From: an uncultured Nioella sp.
Lineage (GTDB): Bacteria > Pseudomonadota > Alphaproteobacteria > Rhodobacterales > Rhodobacteraceae
Assembly (NCBI GenBank): GCA_947495575.1
Contig: CANLZL010000007.1
Span: 62,001 to 126,000, forward strand
Direction of reading: 5' to 3'
DNA length: 64,000 nt
In this document: piece by piece, positions 25,248-33,661 of the stretch
Position numbering within the stretch: the first letter of the stretch is position 1
Layout of the letters: the number at the start of each line of letters is the position of its first letter
Notes under the pieces: generated by a model
Database searches by the model: none
What the model was told of the DNA's origin: nothing
What the model saw: only the letters and a program-made list of their open reading frames with translations
Program-made: the position numbers and the translations under genes

Positions 25248-27275
25248 ATGGATCTCTTTGCTGATGCGCTGCCAGCGCTCTCAGATGCCTTTGGCATGAT
25301 CCTTCAATTCCAGGTCCTCGGGTTTTTGATCCTTGGCGTGGTGATGGGGCTCTGTATCGGAGTTTTCCCGGGCCTCGGAGGCATTGCTGGATTGTCGCTA
25401 TTGCTGCCATTCATGTTCGGGATGGAACCCCTTCTAGGCCTGGCCCTAATGGTCGGTATGGTCGCGGTTGTTCCGACATCTGACACTTTCGCATCAGTCC
25501 TGATGGGCATACCCGGATCGTCGGCCAGTCAGGCCACGGTTCTGGACGGGTTTCCATTGGCTAAGAAAGGGCAGGCCGCGCGCGCCTTGTCAGCCGCATT
25601 TGCGTCATCGCTGTTCGGCGGAGTTCTGGGCGCAACCTTTCTGACATTCTTCATTCTTGCAGCCCGACCGATTGTCTTGCTTTTCCAAACACCGGAATTG
25701 CTGATGGTCACGATATTTGGTCTGTCCATGGTGGGCATCCTTGCAGGCCGTGTCGCGATCAAAGGGATTGTTGCCGCGGGTTTGGGCCTATTGATCGGCA
25801 CAATCGGGGAAGGTTCCAGCGCTGGCGCGCTACGTATGTCGACCTTTGACACGCCCTATCTGATGGATGGGTTCAAGCTGGTTATCGTCGGCCTGGCGAT
25901 CTTTGCCATCCCCGAGATTATTGCGTTGCTGCGGCAGGACAAGGCGATCTCAGATCGCCAGGTTTTGGGCGGCGGCTGGATGACTGGTATCAAAGATTGG
26001 TGGTCGAATATCTGGCTGTCCGTTCGGTGCTCGCTGATCGGGGTTGCGGTTGGTGTCATCCCCGGTCTTGGTGGCTCTGTTGTTGATTGGATCGCCTATG
26101 GACATACTGTCCAGACCGCCAAGGATCGTTCGCAATTCGGCAAGGGTGATATTCGCGGCGTGATTGGGCCTGAAAGCTCCAACAACGCCAAGGAGGGTGG
26201 GGGCCTTGTCCCAACGCTCCTATTCGGCATTCCTGGGTCAGGGTCGATGGCGATCTTCATTTCTGGCGTGGCACTGCTTGGCACAGGTCAGATCGAAGTT
26301 GGTCCTTCGATGATTAACAACAACCTCAATTTCACCTATGCAATCGTCTGGTTGCTGGCTCTGGCGAATGTTGTCGGCACGATCATCTGCATTATCGCCT
26401 CTGGCGGCATTGCACGCCTGACCAATATCCGTTTTGCGTTGCTGGCGCCGTTCCTGTTCATGATCATCGCCTTTGCAGCCTTCCAATCGCGACAGTCGAT
26501 CTGGGATCTGGTTGCGCTTTTCGGGATTGGCATTTTGGGGATCATGATGCGCCGGTTCGACTGGTCACGTCCTGCATTCCTTATCGGGTTTGTTTTGGCC
26601 TCTCCTGCGGAACGTTATACCAACCAAGCCTTTCAAATCGCGCGCTCTCGGTTCCGCCGCGGGTTTGATGAAGGTCTGGACTATATCTTCAGCCCGATTG
26701 TGATCGTGCTGATCGTCATCACGGTTCTGTCGATCTATGTCGGCTTGAAGCAGGCCAAGAACATCCAGGCCGAGGGTGATGTAAATTCAGGTGGTAAGCG
26801 CGCGCCGCTGGTCTTTCTGCTGGCTATCACGGCCTATATCGGTCTGGCCTATTGGAATGCCGCGGCGATCCCGGATTATGCTCAGATGGACCGTGTGTTC
26901 CCGGTTTTCGTTGCGACGGTTTCTTTGATTGGCTGTGCGGTTCTGCTGGTGCAGATGCGCCTGCAACCTGAAACGACACCCTTGTTTGCAGATCGGGAAG
27001 TCGAAGATCGTGATGTCAATACATACGGACTATGGCCGACCATGGGATGGTTTGCTGCCTTGTTGATTGGAACAGCCCTGTTCGGCTTTATCTTGTCGCT
27101 TGCGGGCTTCCTGTTCTGTTTCATCCGGTATCGGGCTGGAAAGAGTGTCGGCTTTGCAGCGATCTATACGGCTGTCGGAATAGCATTTATCTGTGCGATG
27201 GCTGCATCGCTGAACCGCGACTTCCCCCCGGGGCTGTTGCAAAGCTTCTTTGATCTGCCATGGCCGCTGACATGA
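25248..27275 (+). CDS. tctA: TTT system 1 permease, TctA fused to TctB, 675 aa
   Basis: Inner-membrane permease. Residues about 1-500 are a TctA-type large subunit with FPGLGGIAGLSLLLPF, the GIPGSSASQATVLDGFPLAKKGQAARAL motif and the repeat VIPGLGGSVVDWIAYG plus GPESSNNAKEGGGLVPTLLFGIPGSGS. After about residue 530 follow four more membrane segments that resemble the small subunit TctB, so one chain replaces the usual two. No separate tctB is present in this operon, consistent with a fusion. I start at ATG 25248, eight bases after GGAGA, rather than 25227. The 3' end overlaps the PrpF-like gene in ATGA. Confidence 0.88.
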   Translation: MDLFADALPALSDAFGMILQFQVLGFLILGVVMGLCIGVFPGLGGIAGLSLLLPFMFGMEPLLGLALMVGMVAVVPTSDTFASVLMGIPGSSASQATVLDGFPLAKKGQAARALSAAFASSLFGGVLGATFLTFFILAARPIVLLFQTPELLMVTIFGLSMVGILAGRVAIKGIVAAGLGLLIGTIGEGSSAGALRMSTFDTPYLMDGFKLVIVGLAIFAIPEIIALLRQDKAISDRQVLGGGWMTGIKDWWSNIWLSVRCSLIGVAVGVIPGLGGSVVDWIAYGHTVQTAKDRSQFGKGDIRGVIGPESSNNAKEGGGLVPTLLFGIPGSGSMAIFISGVALLGTGQIEVGPSMINNNLNFTYAIVWLLALANVVGTIICIIASGGIARLTNIRFALLAPFLFMIIAFAAFQSRQSIWDLVALFGIGILGIMMRRFDWSRPAFLIGFVLASPAERYTNQAFQIARSRFRRGFDEGLDYIFSPIVIVLIVITVLSIYVGLKQAKNIQAEGDVNSGGKRAPLVFLLAITAYIGLAYWNAAAIPDYAQMDRVFPVFVATVSLIGCAVLLVQMRLQPETTPLFADREVEDRDVNTYGLWPTMGWFAALLIGTALFGFILSLAGFLFCFIRYRAGKSVGFAAIYTAVGIAFICAMAASLNRDFPPGLLQSFFDLPWPLT

Positions 27276-28378
27276 GCCAAACAGCGATCCCATTCTGGTT
27301 TATGCGGGGGGGAACCTCGCGTGGGCCGTATTTCCGGCGAGACGACCTTCCAGCGGATCAGGATCATTTGGCTGAAATCCTGATATCCGTTGTTGGGTCA
27401 GGCCATCCGCTGAATATTGATGGCATTGGCGGCGGAAATGCGGTGACGACGAAAGTCGCTATGCTGTCGAAGTCGGAAGATGATTGGGCGGATGTCGATT
27501 ATTTCTTTGCGCAGGTCAGCGTCGAAGAACGTACGGTCGATTTCAAACCAACATGTGGGAATATTCTGACAGGCGTCGGCCCGGCGGCGATTGAAATGGG
27601 ATTGATCGCTCCCGAACCCCATGAAACTGCAATCAACATTCGCGCCGTAAATACCGGTGCCCGCGTTCGCTCAGTCGTACAAACCGCGAACGACTGTGTG
27701 ACCTATGACGGCGCAGCGCGGATTGACGGCGTCCCCGAAACTGCCGCGCCGATTGCCCTGCAATTTATGGACACGGTTGGCGGCGCGACCGGGGCCTTTC
27801 TACCTACAGGCAATCTGGTCGATACCTTCGACGGCATTGACGTAACTTGTATGGACGTGGCTATGCCGATGGTGATCGCGCGGGCCGCTGACTTTGGCCT
27901 GACCGGGTATGAAACCGTTGACCAGCTGGATGCCGATCGGGAATTTTTCGATCGGATGGAGGCCGTGAGGATCAAGGCAGGTGAGGCGATGGGAATGAGC
28001 AATGTCGCGGACTCTGTAACACCGAAATTTGGCCTGCTGGCACCCGCGCAATCCGGCGGATCAGTTGCAGCGCGCTATTTTATGCCGTGGAAAACGCACC
28101 CGACAATGGCGGTCACCGGCGCGCAATGTCTGGCATCCTGTGTGCTGGCACAGGGCAGTGTTGCCGACAGACTAATGGCACGGCCAAATGCAACCCCGGC
28201 GACTATAACTCTGGAACATGCCAGCGGGCAGATTGACGTTGTTGTGGACTACGCATTGACTGATACCGGGTTAGAGTTGAAATCAGCCGGGCTGGTCAGG
28301 ACTGCGCGACTATTGGCCCGCGGAGACGTCATGATTCCGCGAGCTATCTGGGCAGGGTTTGACGAGGTATCCACTTAA
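27272..28378 (+). CDS. PrpF-family isomerase (4-oxalomesaconate tautomerase / aconitate-type isomerase), 368 aa
   Basis: Opening IPFWFMRGGTSRGPYF is the PrpF signature; DGIGGGNAVTTKVA and the repeated DapF-like half (GATGAFLPTGNLVDTF) complete the two-lobed fold. PrpF proteins shift double bonds or protons in unsaturated tricarboxylates, for example 2-methylaconitate or 4-oxalomesaconate. Placement directly behind a tricarboxylate permease (ATGA overlap) supports a tricarboxylate substrate. The actual substrate is not determined by sequence. The start at 27272 is chosen for the overlap; ATG 27260 would add four residues. Confidence 0.88.
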   Translation: MSQTAIPFWFMRGGTSRGPYFRRDDLPADQDHLAEILISVVGSGHPLNIDGIGGGNAVTTKVAMLSKSEDDWADVDYFFAQVSVEERTVDFKPTCGNILTGVGPAAIEMGLIAPEPHETAINIRAVNTGARVRSVVQTANDCVTYDGAARIDGVPETAAPIALQFMDTVGGATGAFLPTGNLVDTFDGIDVTCMDVAMPMVIARAADFGLTGYETVDQLDADREFFDRMEAVRIKAGEAMGMSNVADSVTPKFGLLAPAQSGGSVAARYFMPWKTHPTMAVTGAQCLASCVLAQGSVADRLMARPNATPATITLEHASGQIDVVVDYALTDTGLELKSAGLVRTARLLARGDVMIPRAIWAGFDEVST

Positions 28379-28394
28379 GTATACCATGGTATAC
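28379..28394. promoter_or_regulatory. Palindromic site GTATACCATGGTATAC, probable GntR operator
   Basis: Perfect 16-base palindrome directly after the PrpF stop codon and 18 bases before the 79-aa gene. The outer GTAT...ATAC and the inner C....G spacing match the 22-base palindrome beside the gntR gene at 31282-31303. It probably allows separate control of the downstream two genes. Confidence 0.6.
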
Positions 28395-28412
28395 ATGACG
28401 GAGGAGGATGAT

Positions 28413-28652
28413 ATGCCCGAATTGTTCACGTCTCAAATCAAGGCCGCTCAAAAGGCGCTGCAAAATGCCAGCCAGCTTTTGTCAGATGAGTTGCGCGCCT
28501 ATCCCACACCGGTGTCTGGGTGCGATGCCCAATACAATTTCATGATTGGTGAACGAAACCGTGTCCGCGCTGCACTTGATAAGCTTGAACAGCCTGTATT
28601 TGTTGCAACTCCACGTACGCCCAGCCCGCAATCAGGTATTGAATCGCGATGA
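28413..28652 (+). CDS. Small conserved-looking unknown protein, 79 aa
   Basis: Not recognised. The ATG at 28413 follows GAGGAGG, one of the best ribosome-binding sites in this cluster, so the gene is probably real. The chain has a helical first half (FTSQIKAAQKALQNASQLLSDEL) and no signal peptide or membrane segment, one cysteine and a proline-rich end. It sits between the PrpF-like and dehydrogenase genes and its stop overlaps the dehydrogenase start in ATGA, so it belongs to the catabolic unit. Confidence 0.65.
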   Translation: MPELFTSQIKAAQKALQNASQLLSDELRAYPTPVSGCDAQYNFMIGERNRVRAALDKLEQPVFVATPRTPSPQSGIESR

Positions 28653-29626
28653 AGGTCCACATTCTGGATGATTGGTTCGACACATTGCGGGGATTGCCTT
28701 GCTTTGAAAAACTGACGGGCTATGACGTGACGGTCTGGACAGATCATGAACCTGATCCGGCCAGACTGGCCGCGCGGGTTCAGGACGCGGAATGCCTTGT
28801 TTTGTTTCGTGAGCGGACCAAAATTACCCAAGACCTGCTTGGACGGTTGCCGAAACTGAAGCTCCTCTCGCAGCGTAGTGTCTACCCTCATGTCGATGTG
28901 CCCGCCTGCACGGATCACAAAGTTCTGCTCTGCTCGAACATGCATAGTGACACGCCGTCTTACGCGGCTGCGGAACTGACGCTTGCGTTAATTCTGTCCA
29001 GTTATCGGCAAATCCCCGAACAGGTGGCGTCGGTGCGGAGCGGCAATTGGCAGGCCGGGGTTGGTCGTACCCTGCGGGGCCGCACCCTTGGCCTTTACGG
29101 CTATGGCCGGATCGGCCGGGCCGTTGCCGGGTATGCCGAAGCCTTAGGAATGAACGTTCAATGGTGGAGCTCTGAGGAGGGTCGAGCACGCGCAATTGGC
29201 GATGGCGTCAAGGTTGCCGAAAGCCGAGAGGCATTTTTCGGATCCTCTGACATTGTCAGTTTGCATGTCCGTCTGAAGCCTGAAACGCGAGGCATTATTA
29301 CGGACGGTGATCTGAGTCAGATGTCCCCCCGCAGCCTTTTGGTGAATACATCGCGATCAGGGCTGATCACGCCTGGCGCCTTGGAACAGGAAATTGCCAA
29401 GGGGCGAATTTTTGCGGCCGTTGATGTTTTCGACAATGAACCGCTTCTAGAAAAATCCAACATCCTTTTGAGCCATCGAAACGTGCTGCCGACCCCCCAT
29501 ATCGGTTACGTCACCGAAGACGAGTTCGATCTTCAATTCAGTGATATTTTTGACCAGATCAATGCCTATACGAGAGGGGCTCCGATCCACATGATCAACC
29601 CCGAGGTCTGGTCGCCAACAGCCTAG
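28649..29626 (+). CDS. D-2-hydroxyacid dehydrogenase family protein, 325 aa
   Basis: NAD(P)-dependent dehydrogenase of the D-isomer 2-hydroxyacid family. The Rossmann motif GLYGYGRIGRAVAG is at residues about 147-160; the catalytic triad is the arginine of NTSRSGLI, the glutamate of DVFDNEPL and the histidine of PTPHIGYVT. It would interconvert a 2-oxo acid and a D-2-hydroxy acid, cytoplasmic. The gene is coupled to the 79-aa gene (ATGA) and its 3' end overlaps the opposing AbrB-type gene by 32 bases. The substrate is unknown; in this context a tricarboxylate-derived oxo acid is a guess. Confidence 0.9.
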   Translation: MKVHILDDWFDTLRGLPCFEKLTGYDVTVWTDHEPDPARLAARVQDAECLVLFRERTKITQDLLGRLPKLKLLSQRSVYPHVDVPACTDHKVLLCSNMHSDTPSYAAAELTLALILSSYRQIPEQVASVRSGNWQAGVGRTLRGRTLGLYGYGRIGRAVAGYAEALGMNVQWWSSEEGRARAIGDGVKVAESREAFFGSSDIVSLHVRLKPETRGIITDGDLSQMSPRSLLVNTSRSGLITPGALEQEIAKGRIFAAVDVFDNEPLLEKSNILLSHRNVLPTPHIGYVTEDEFDLQFSDIFDQINAYTRGAPIHMINPEVWSPTA

Positions 29627-30620
29627 TCGCCAACGGCGCGCCAAGGATAACGGTCAAAATCCGGAAAATGTGATGCGTCACAACAAAGGCGACATCGGCT
29701 CCGGCAATCAAAGCCAGAACAGCCATTTCGGCCTGTCCGCCCGGGGCGAAGGACAACAATGCCTCAAGCGGTGGGGCTAAGTCCAATAGGATGGCCACCT
29801 CGGTAAACACGGCCGCCAGCACAATTAGAATGACGCAATAGCCAAGCGCCGCTGCCACGTCTCGGCGCACTTCGGCGCCTGTCACGCCCGCATATTTGGT
29901 TCCCACAGTCATGCCGATGAAGAATTGGGCCATCCAAATCGCTTCTGCAGGCGGGCGGTGCTGCAAAACACCTGTGACGGCCAAAAGGCCTGCCAAAATC
30001 ATCGGGCCAAGGATGGACGCTCCGAACAGTCCCATATATTTGGCGATCCGCCAGCCAACCAGACCGGCAAACACCATGATCAGCATCTGCGACAGTGCCA
30101 AACTGTTTGCCGAGGCGCCTGGTGGGTTTGACAGGTCAATTCCCCAAACCAGCTGCAAGATAAAGGGCAGTGCGACCACGATCAGCAGGACCCGGGTTGC
30201 ATGGATCAGCGACAAGGCCCGAACGTCGCCGCCGGCTTCTTCTCCGAATATGAGCATGTCTTGCAAACCACCTGGCATGGCCGAGTAATAACTGGTCGCA
30301 AAATCAAATCCCCACAGACGCTGGAAATAAGGAACTCCGACCACCCCTGCAGCAAGGATCATGACCGGTATCATCAAAAGAGTTGGCCAAAGGGAGGGGA
30401 TTGCCAGCACCACGGCCCAAGACAGGGTGGCTCCAACAGCAACACCAAGAATGGCGCGCATCGCATTGTTGACAGTAGCGTTGCCTTTCAGTTGCGCGCC
30501 TAACAAAGCGGCGATGAGACAGGAAAGGATCGGACCCAAAAGAAATGGCAAGGGTAAATGCAAGATGCTGAAGACAATGACGCCCGCGATGGCAATCAAA
30601 TATGTGCGAAACAGGATCAT
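29595..30620 (-). CDS. AbrB-family membrane protein (ammonia monooxygenase-like regulator family), 341 aa
   Basis: About ten hydrophobic segments arranged as two similar halves, each with a GP-rich turn: LPFLLGPILSCLIAALLGAQ and, in the second half, GASILGPMILAGLLAVTGVL. FFIGMTVGTKYAGV and FAPGGQAEMAVLAL are further family marks. Members are inner-membrane proteins often next to tricarboxylate transporter genes; transport is likely but the substrate is unknown. The start overlaps the stop of gntR in ATGA, so regulator and transporter are one transcript. Confidence 0.88.
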   Translation of the reverse strand: MILFRTYLIAIAGVIVFSILHLPLPFLLGPILSCLIAALLGAQLKGNATVNNAMRAILGVAVGATLSWAVVLAIPSLWPTLLMIPVMILAAGVVGVPYFQRLWGFDFATSYYSAMPGGLQDMLIFGEEAGGDVRALSLIHATRVLLIVVALPFILQLVWGIDLSNPPGASANSLALSQMLIMVFAGLVGWRIAKYMGLFGASILGPMILAGLLAVTGVLQHRPPAEAIWMAQFFIGMTVGTKYAGVTGAEVRRDVAAALGYCVILIVLAAVFTEVAILLDLAPPLEALLSFAPGGQAEMAVLALIAGADVAFVVTHHIFRILTVILGAPLATRLLATRPRG

Positions 30621-31267
30621 GACCGCATAGTCGCCAACCGATGCCGCAAAGACGTCTGCAAATGGGCTTCGGCAGAGGCTCCGGCGGCCTCCTCATCTCC
30701 GGCGCGGATGGCGTCAATTATGGTCTGATGCTGTTTGCAAACAACATCGATGCGCACTTCATCTGCCAAAGTTGTGGGACCAAGAAGCAGCAATGCATTG
30801 TTCAAGGCTCGCGCGGATTCTCCTAAGAACCGGTTGCGGGTCGCGTCATACATGCATCTATGAAATTGTTGGTTCAGGGCGGCCGCTTTTGCCGGATTTG
30901 CGATACTATCCGCGATGGCCATGTTTATGCGATCTAGTTCGTCGGTTTCCGCCTCCATTGCGTGTTTGGCGGCCATTTCAGCAGCGGTGCGTTCCAAGAC
31001 CAGACGCATCTCGTAAAGCTCAACCACCTCTGCATGGTCAAGCTGACGGATGACGGCGCCAATTCGGGCGCGATGCTCCACTATTCCGTCCGCTTCCAGC
31101 CGGCGCAATGCCTCTCGAATCGGGGTGCGGGACAGCGAAAGACGATCCGCAATTTCCACTTCCCGCAGGCGATCGCCGGGGACGTAAATCCCGGAACGAA
31201 TAGCCTCTATCAGGGCGGAATATGCCAATTCACCATTGGAAAAACCGGATTTCTCAGGGGTCGACAT
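30617..31267 (-). CDS. GntR-family (FCD domain) transcriptional regulator, 216 aa
   Basis: Winged helix at residues about 10-75 (AYSALIEAIRSGIYVPGDRLREVEIADRLSLSRTPIREALRRLEADG) and a helical FCD ligand-binding domain from about 85, with histidines and acidic residues typical of metal-dependent carboxylate binding. Members commonly sense organic acids and repress their catabolic genes. A 22-base palindrome lies 15-36 bases upstream, between this gene and tcuA, so the protein likely represses both itself (with abrB) and tcuA. Confidence 0.93.
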   Translation of the reverse strand: MSTPEKSGFSNGELAYSALIEAIRSGIYVPGDRLREVEIADRLSLSRTPIREALRRLEADGIVEHRARIGAVIRQLDHAEVVELYEMRLVLERTAAEMAAKHAMEAETDELDRINMAIADSIANPAKAAALNQQFHRCMYDATRNRFLGESARALNNALLLLGPTTLADEVRIDVVCKQHQTIIDAIRAGDEEAAGASAEAHLQTSLRHRLATMRS

Positions 31268-31281
31268 TTCAGACTTCCAAA

Positions 31282-31303
31282 ATTGTATCCACGTGGATAC
31301 AAT
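31282..31303. promoter_or_regulatory. 22-base perfect palindrome, probable GntR operator
   Basis: ATTGTATCCAC followed directly by its exact reverse complement GTGGATACAAT. It lies between the divergent starts of gntR (31267) and the TcuA-like gene (31326). Length and symmetry fit a GntR/FCD dimer. A related 16-base palindrome occurs at 28379-28394. Confidence 0.75.
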
Positions 31304-31325
31304 AATCTAACGTGAGGAGAATGAG

Positions 31326-32828
31326 ATGTCAAAGCAAGTCATAGTAGTGGGTTCGGGAAATGCGGCGCTATGTGCAGGGATAGCCGCGTTGGAGAGTGGC
31401 GCCGATGTGCTGATGCTTGAAAAAGCAGATGAGGCACTTGCAGGCGGCAATACCAAATACACGGCCGGTGCGATGCGGTTCGCCTATGACAACAAAGACG
31501 ATCTCTGGCCGCTTTTGCGCGACAAATCCGACCCGCGTTTGGAACGGTCCGAGTTTGGCGGCTATACGCGTGAAAAATTCGCAGAGGATTTGCTTGCCTT
31601 CAACGGCGGGCGGGCCCTTTCCAGTGAGCAAACCCGCCTGATCGATCAGTCCTTGCCAACGATGCACTGGCTGGCAAGCCACGGTGTCACTTTCGAACCC
31701 ATCTATTCGCGCCAGAGCTTCGAGAAAGGCGGAAAGTTCATCTTTTGGGGCGGACTGACCCTGTCGGCAGAAAATGAAGGCGTCGGCCTGTTCGATATGG
31801 AACTGGCGGCGTTCCAGCGGATGGGCGGCCAAATACGCTACAATAGCGCGGTAACGGATCTTGTGGTTGAAGATGGTCAAGTGCGTGGCGTTTTTGTAGG
31901 GGACGACCGTTTGCCGGCTGACGCGGTCATTCTCGCTTGCGGAGGATTTGAGGCCAATCCGGAGATGCGGGATCGTCTGATGGGCGGAAACTGGGCGAAG
32001 GCGAAAGTTCGGGGAACACCGCATAATACCGGCGACGGCCTGACGATGGCACTTACTGTCGGAGCGAAAAAGAACGGGCTATTCTCAGGATGCCACGCGA
32101 CCCCGATGGATTTGCATATGGCCGACTATGGAGGCCTGCATTTGCCGCCTTCAGAGCGCAAGAATTATCGTAAGATCTGCTATTTTCTGGGCGTCATGCT
32201 GAATGCAAAGGGAGAACGGTTCCTGGATGAAGGGGCGAATTTTCGCAATTATACCTACGCTCAGTTCGGTCAGGCGGTTCTGGATCAACCCGGTCACTTT
32301 GCATGGCAGGTCTTTGATTCCAAGGTCGAGGAGCTTCTTTATGCCGAATACCGGTTCCACGACGCCCATTTTGTCGAAGCGAACAGCTTGGAAGAGATCT
32401 GTCAAAAGCTGGATGGCGTCGATGCGGACGAGGCCTTGGCTACACTGACGGAGTTCAATGTTGCAGTGGATGAGAGTAAGCCCTTTGATCCAACCATCCT
32501 TGATGGAAAGTCAGCAATCGGGCTGCCGGTTGCTCGATCAAACTGGGCGCAACGTCTGGATACGCCCCCGTTCAGGGCTTATCCGGTTACAGGTGGCATT
32601 ACCTTCACCTATGGCGGCCTGGCGGTATCAGATAGGGGGGCCGTCCTTCACGAAAGCGGTTCAGAAATTTCTGGATTATTTGCATGTGGAGAAATGGTTG
32701 GCGGCGTGTTTTTCGAGGGATATCCTGGTGGATCCGGCCTGACATCCGGTGCGGTATTCGGGCGCCTTGCTGGGCAAAGTGCCGCCGGCAACCAGCGGCA
32801 ATCTTCTCACCAAACTTCCGTTCTGTGA
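31326..32828 (+). CDS. tcuA: FAD-dependent tricarballylate dehydrogenase-like protein (TcuA), 500 aa
   Basis: Flavoprotein of the fumarate reductase/succinate dehydrogenase superfamily. The FAD-binding N-terminus VIVVGSGNAALCAGIAALES and the closing block TYGGLAVSDRGAVLHE, LFACGEMVGGVFFEGYPGGSGLTSG are those of TcuA, which oxidises tricarballylate to cis-aconitate. Length 500 aa is slightly long at the C-terminus. The electron-transfer partner TcuB is not encoded nearby. Upstream lies a GntR operator; GTGAGGAGA before the ATG supports the start. The substrate here may be tricarballylate or a related acid. Confidence 0.85.
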   Translation: MSKQVIVVGSGNAALCAGIAALESGADVLMLEKADEALAGGNTKYTAGAMRFAYDNKDDLWPLLRDKSDPRLERSEFGGYTREKFAEDLLAFNGGRALSSEQTRLIDQSLPTMHWLASHGVTFEPIYSRQSFEKGGKFIFWGGLTLSAENEGVGLFDMELAAFQRMGGQIRYNSAVTDLVVEDGQVRGVFVGDDRLPADAVILACGGFEANPEMRDRLMGGNWAKAKVRGTPHNTGDGLTMALTVGAKKNGLFSGCHATPMDLHMADYGGLHLPPSERKNYRKICYFLGVMLNAKGERFLDEGANFRNYTYAQFGQAVLDQPGHFAWQVFDSKVEELLYAEYRFHDAHFVEANSLEEICQKLDGVDADEALATLTEFNVAVDESKPFDPTILDGKSAIGLPVARSNWAQRLDTPPFRAYPVTGGITFTYGGLAVSDRGAVLHESGSEISGLFACGEMVGGVFFEGYPGGSGLTSGAVFGRLAGQSAAGNQRQSSHQTSVL

Positions 32829-33088
32829 TCTCAAGCGTTCTTTGCTGCAATTATTCTGTTGTTGGAAAGGCCCACCACCAGTCAGAAAGTGCATTTGAGG
32901 CGACAATTTTCGCCTTGGCCGATTGGGGCGCAATCTTTTCGTAACGTTTCGTCCTTACGGCTATCCGTGAATGACCAAAACTCCCGACGACATAAGGTCA
33001 CTTTTTCCATCGCTGCGGCAAAGATGAGACCTGAAGTTGTGGCGCCTGGGCTTGTATTGAGCGGCCCCCCTGTAATTTGGACGAACCA

Positions 33089-33646
33089 ATGTGTTTACGC
33101 CCCCTAATATTATCTCTTCTTTTCCTTCCCGCCTTCATTTCATCCGTCCACGCCCAGGACGGCCTGGTTGTCGCGACGGTTCATGGCGCGATCAGCGAAC
33201 CCAATCGTGGCGCGCTGGTCCCCGGATACGACGTTATCTTGAGTGCTTTGGGGATAGAATTTGAAGAGGCAAATTCGCTTGACCTTGCCGCCCTTGCTGA
33301 ACTTGAGCAGGCCAGCGCTACGATGCGGGGGCCTGATTGGCCATGGGCTCGTACCCTCAGTGGGCCACGCGTTGACGCCGTGCTGGCTCATGTAGGTGCG
33401 GCGCCAGACGCGACCATCTATGCTATGGCTCTGGACGGCTACGAAGTCGGATTATCCGCTGAAGATCGCGCCGAAGTAACATGGATCCTGGCCACACATG
33501 AAGACGGGATTCCGCTGCCGATCGGGGGTACTGGACCGCTTTGGCTTGTGCCGGACCTTGGGCCGCAGCCAGTGGAAGAGGGCGGTTCCTCGCAATGGGT
33601 TTGGAGCGTCATTGCAATCGAAGTAGAGCCACGAGTGGCAGAATAG
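33089..33646 (+). CDS. Secreted protein with molybdopterin-oxidoreductase-like (SUOX) fold, 185 aa
   Basis: Signal peptide MCLRPLILSLLFLPAFISSVHAQ, then a domain resembling Oxidored_molyb/SUOX proteins: VATVHGAISEPN, LSGPRVDAVLAHVGAAPDATIYAMALDGYEVGLSAEDR and PIGGTGPLWLVPDLG. The cysteine that binds molybdenum in active enzymes is absent from the mature chain, so it is probably a non-catalytic relative; such proteins are often next to sensor genes. ATG 33089 is chosen over TTG 33077. Convergent with the binding-protein gene at 33662, 15 bases away. Confidence 0.65.
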   Translation: MCLRPLILSLLFLPAFISSVHAQDGLVVATVHGAISEPNRGALVPGYDVILSALGIEFEEANSLDLAALAELEQASATMRGPDWPWARTLSGPRVDAVLAHVGAAPDATIYAMALDGYEVGLSAEDRAEVTWILATHEDGIPLPIGGTGPLWLVPDLGPQPVEEGGSSQWVWSVIAIEVEPRVAE

Positions 33647-33661
33647 GTTGTCAGCGAAGGC

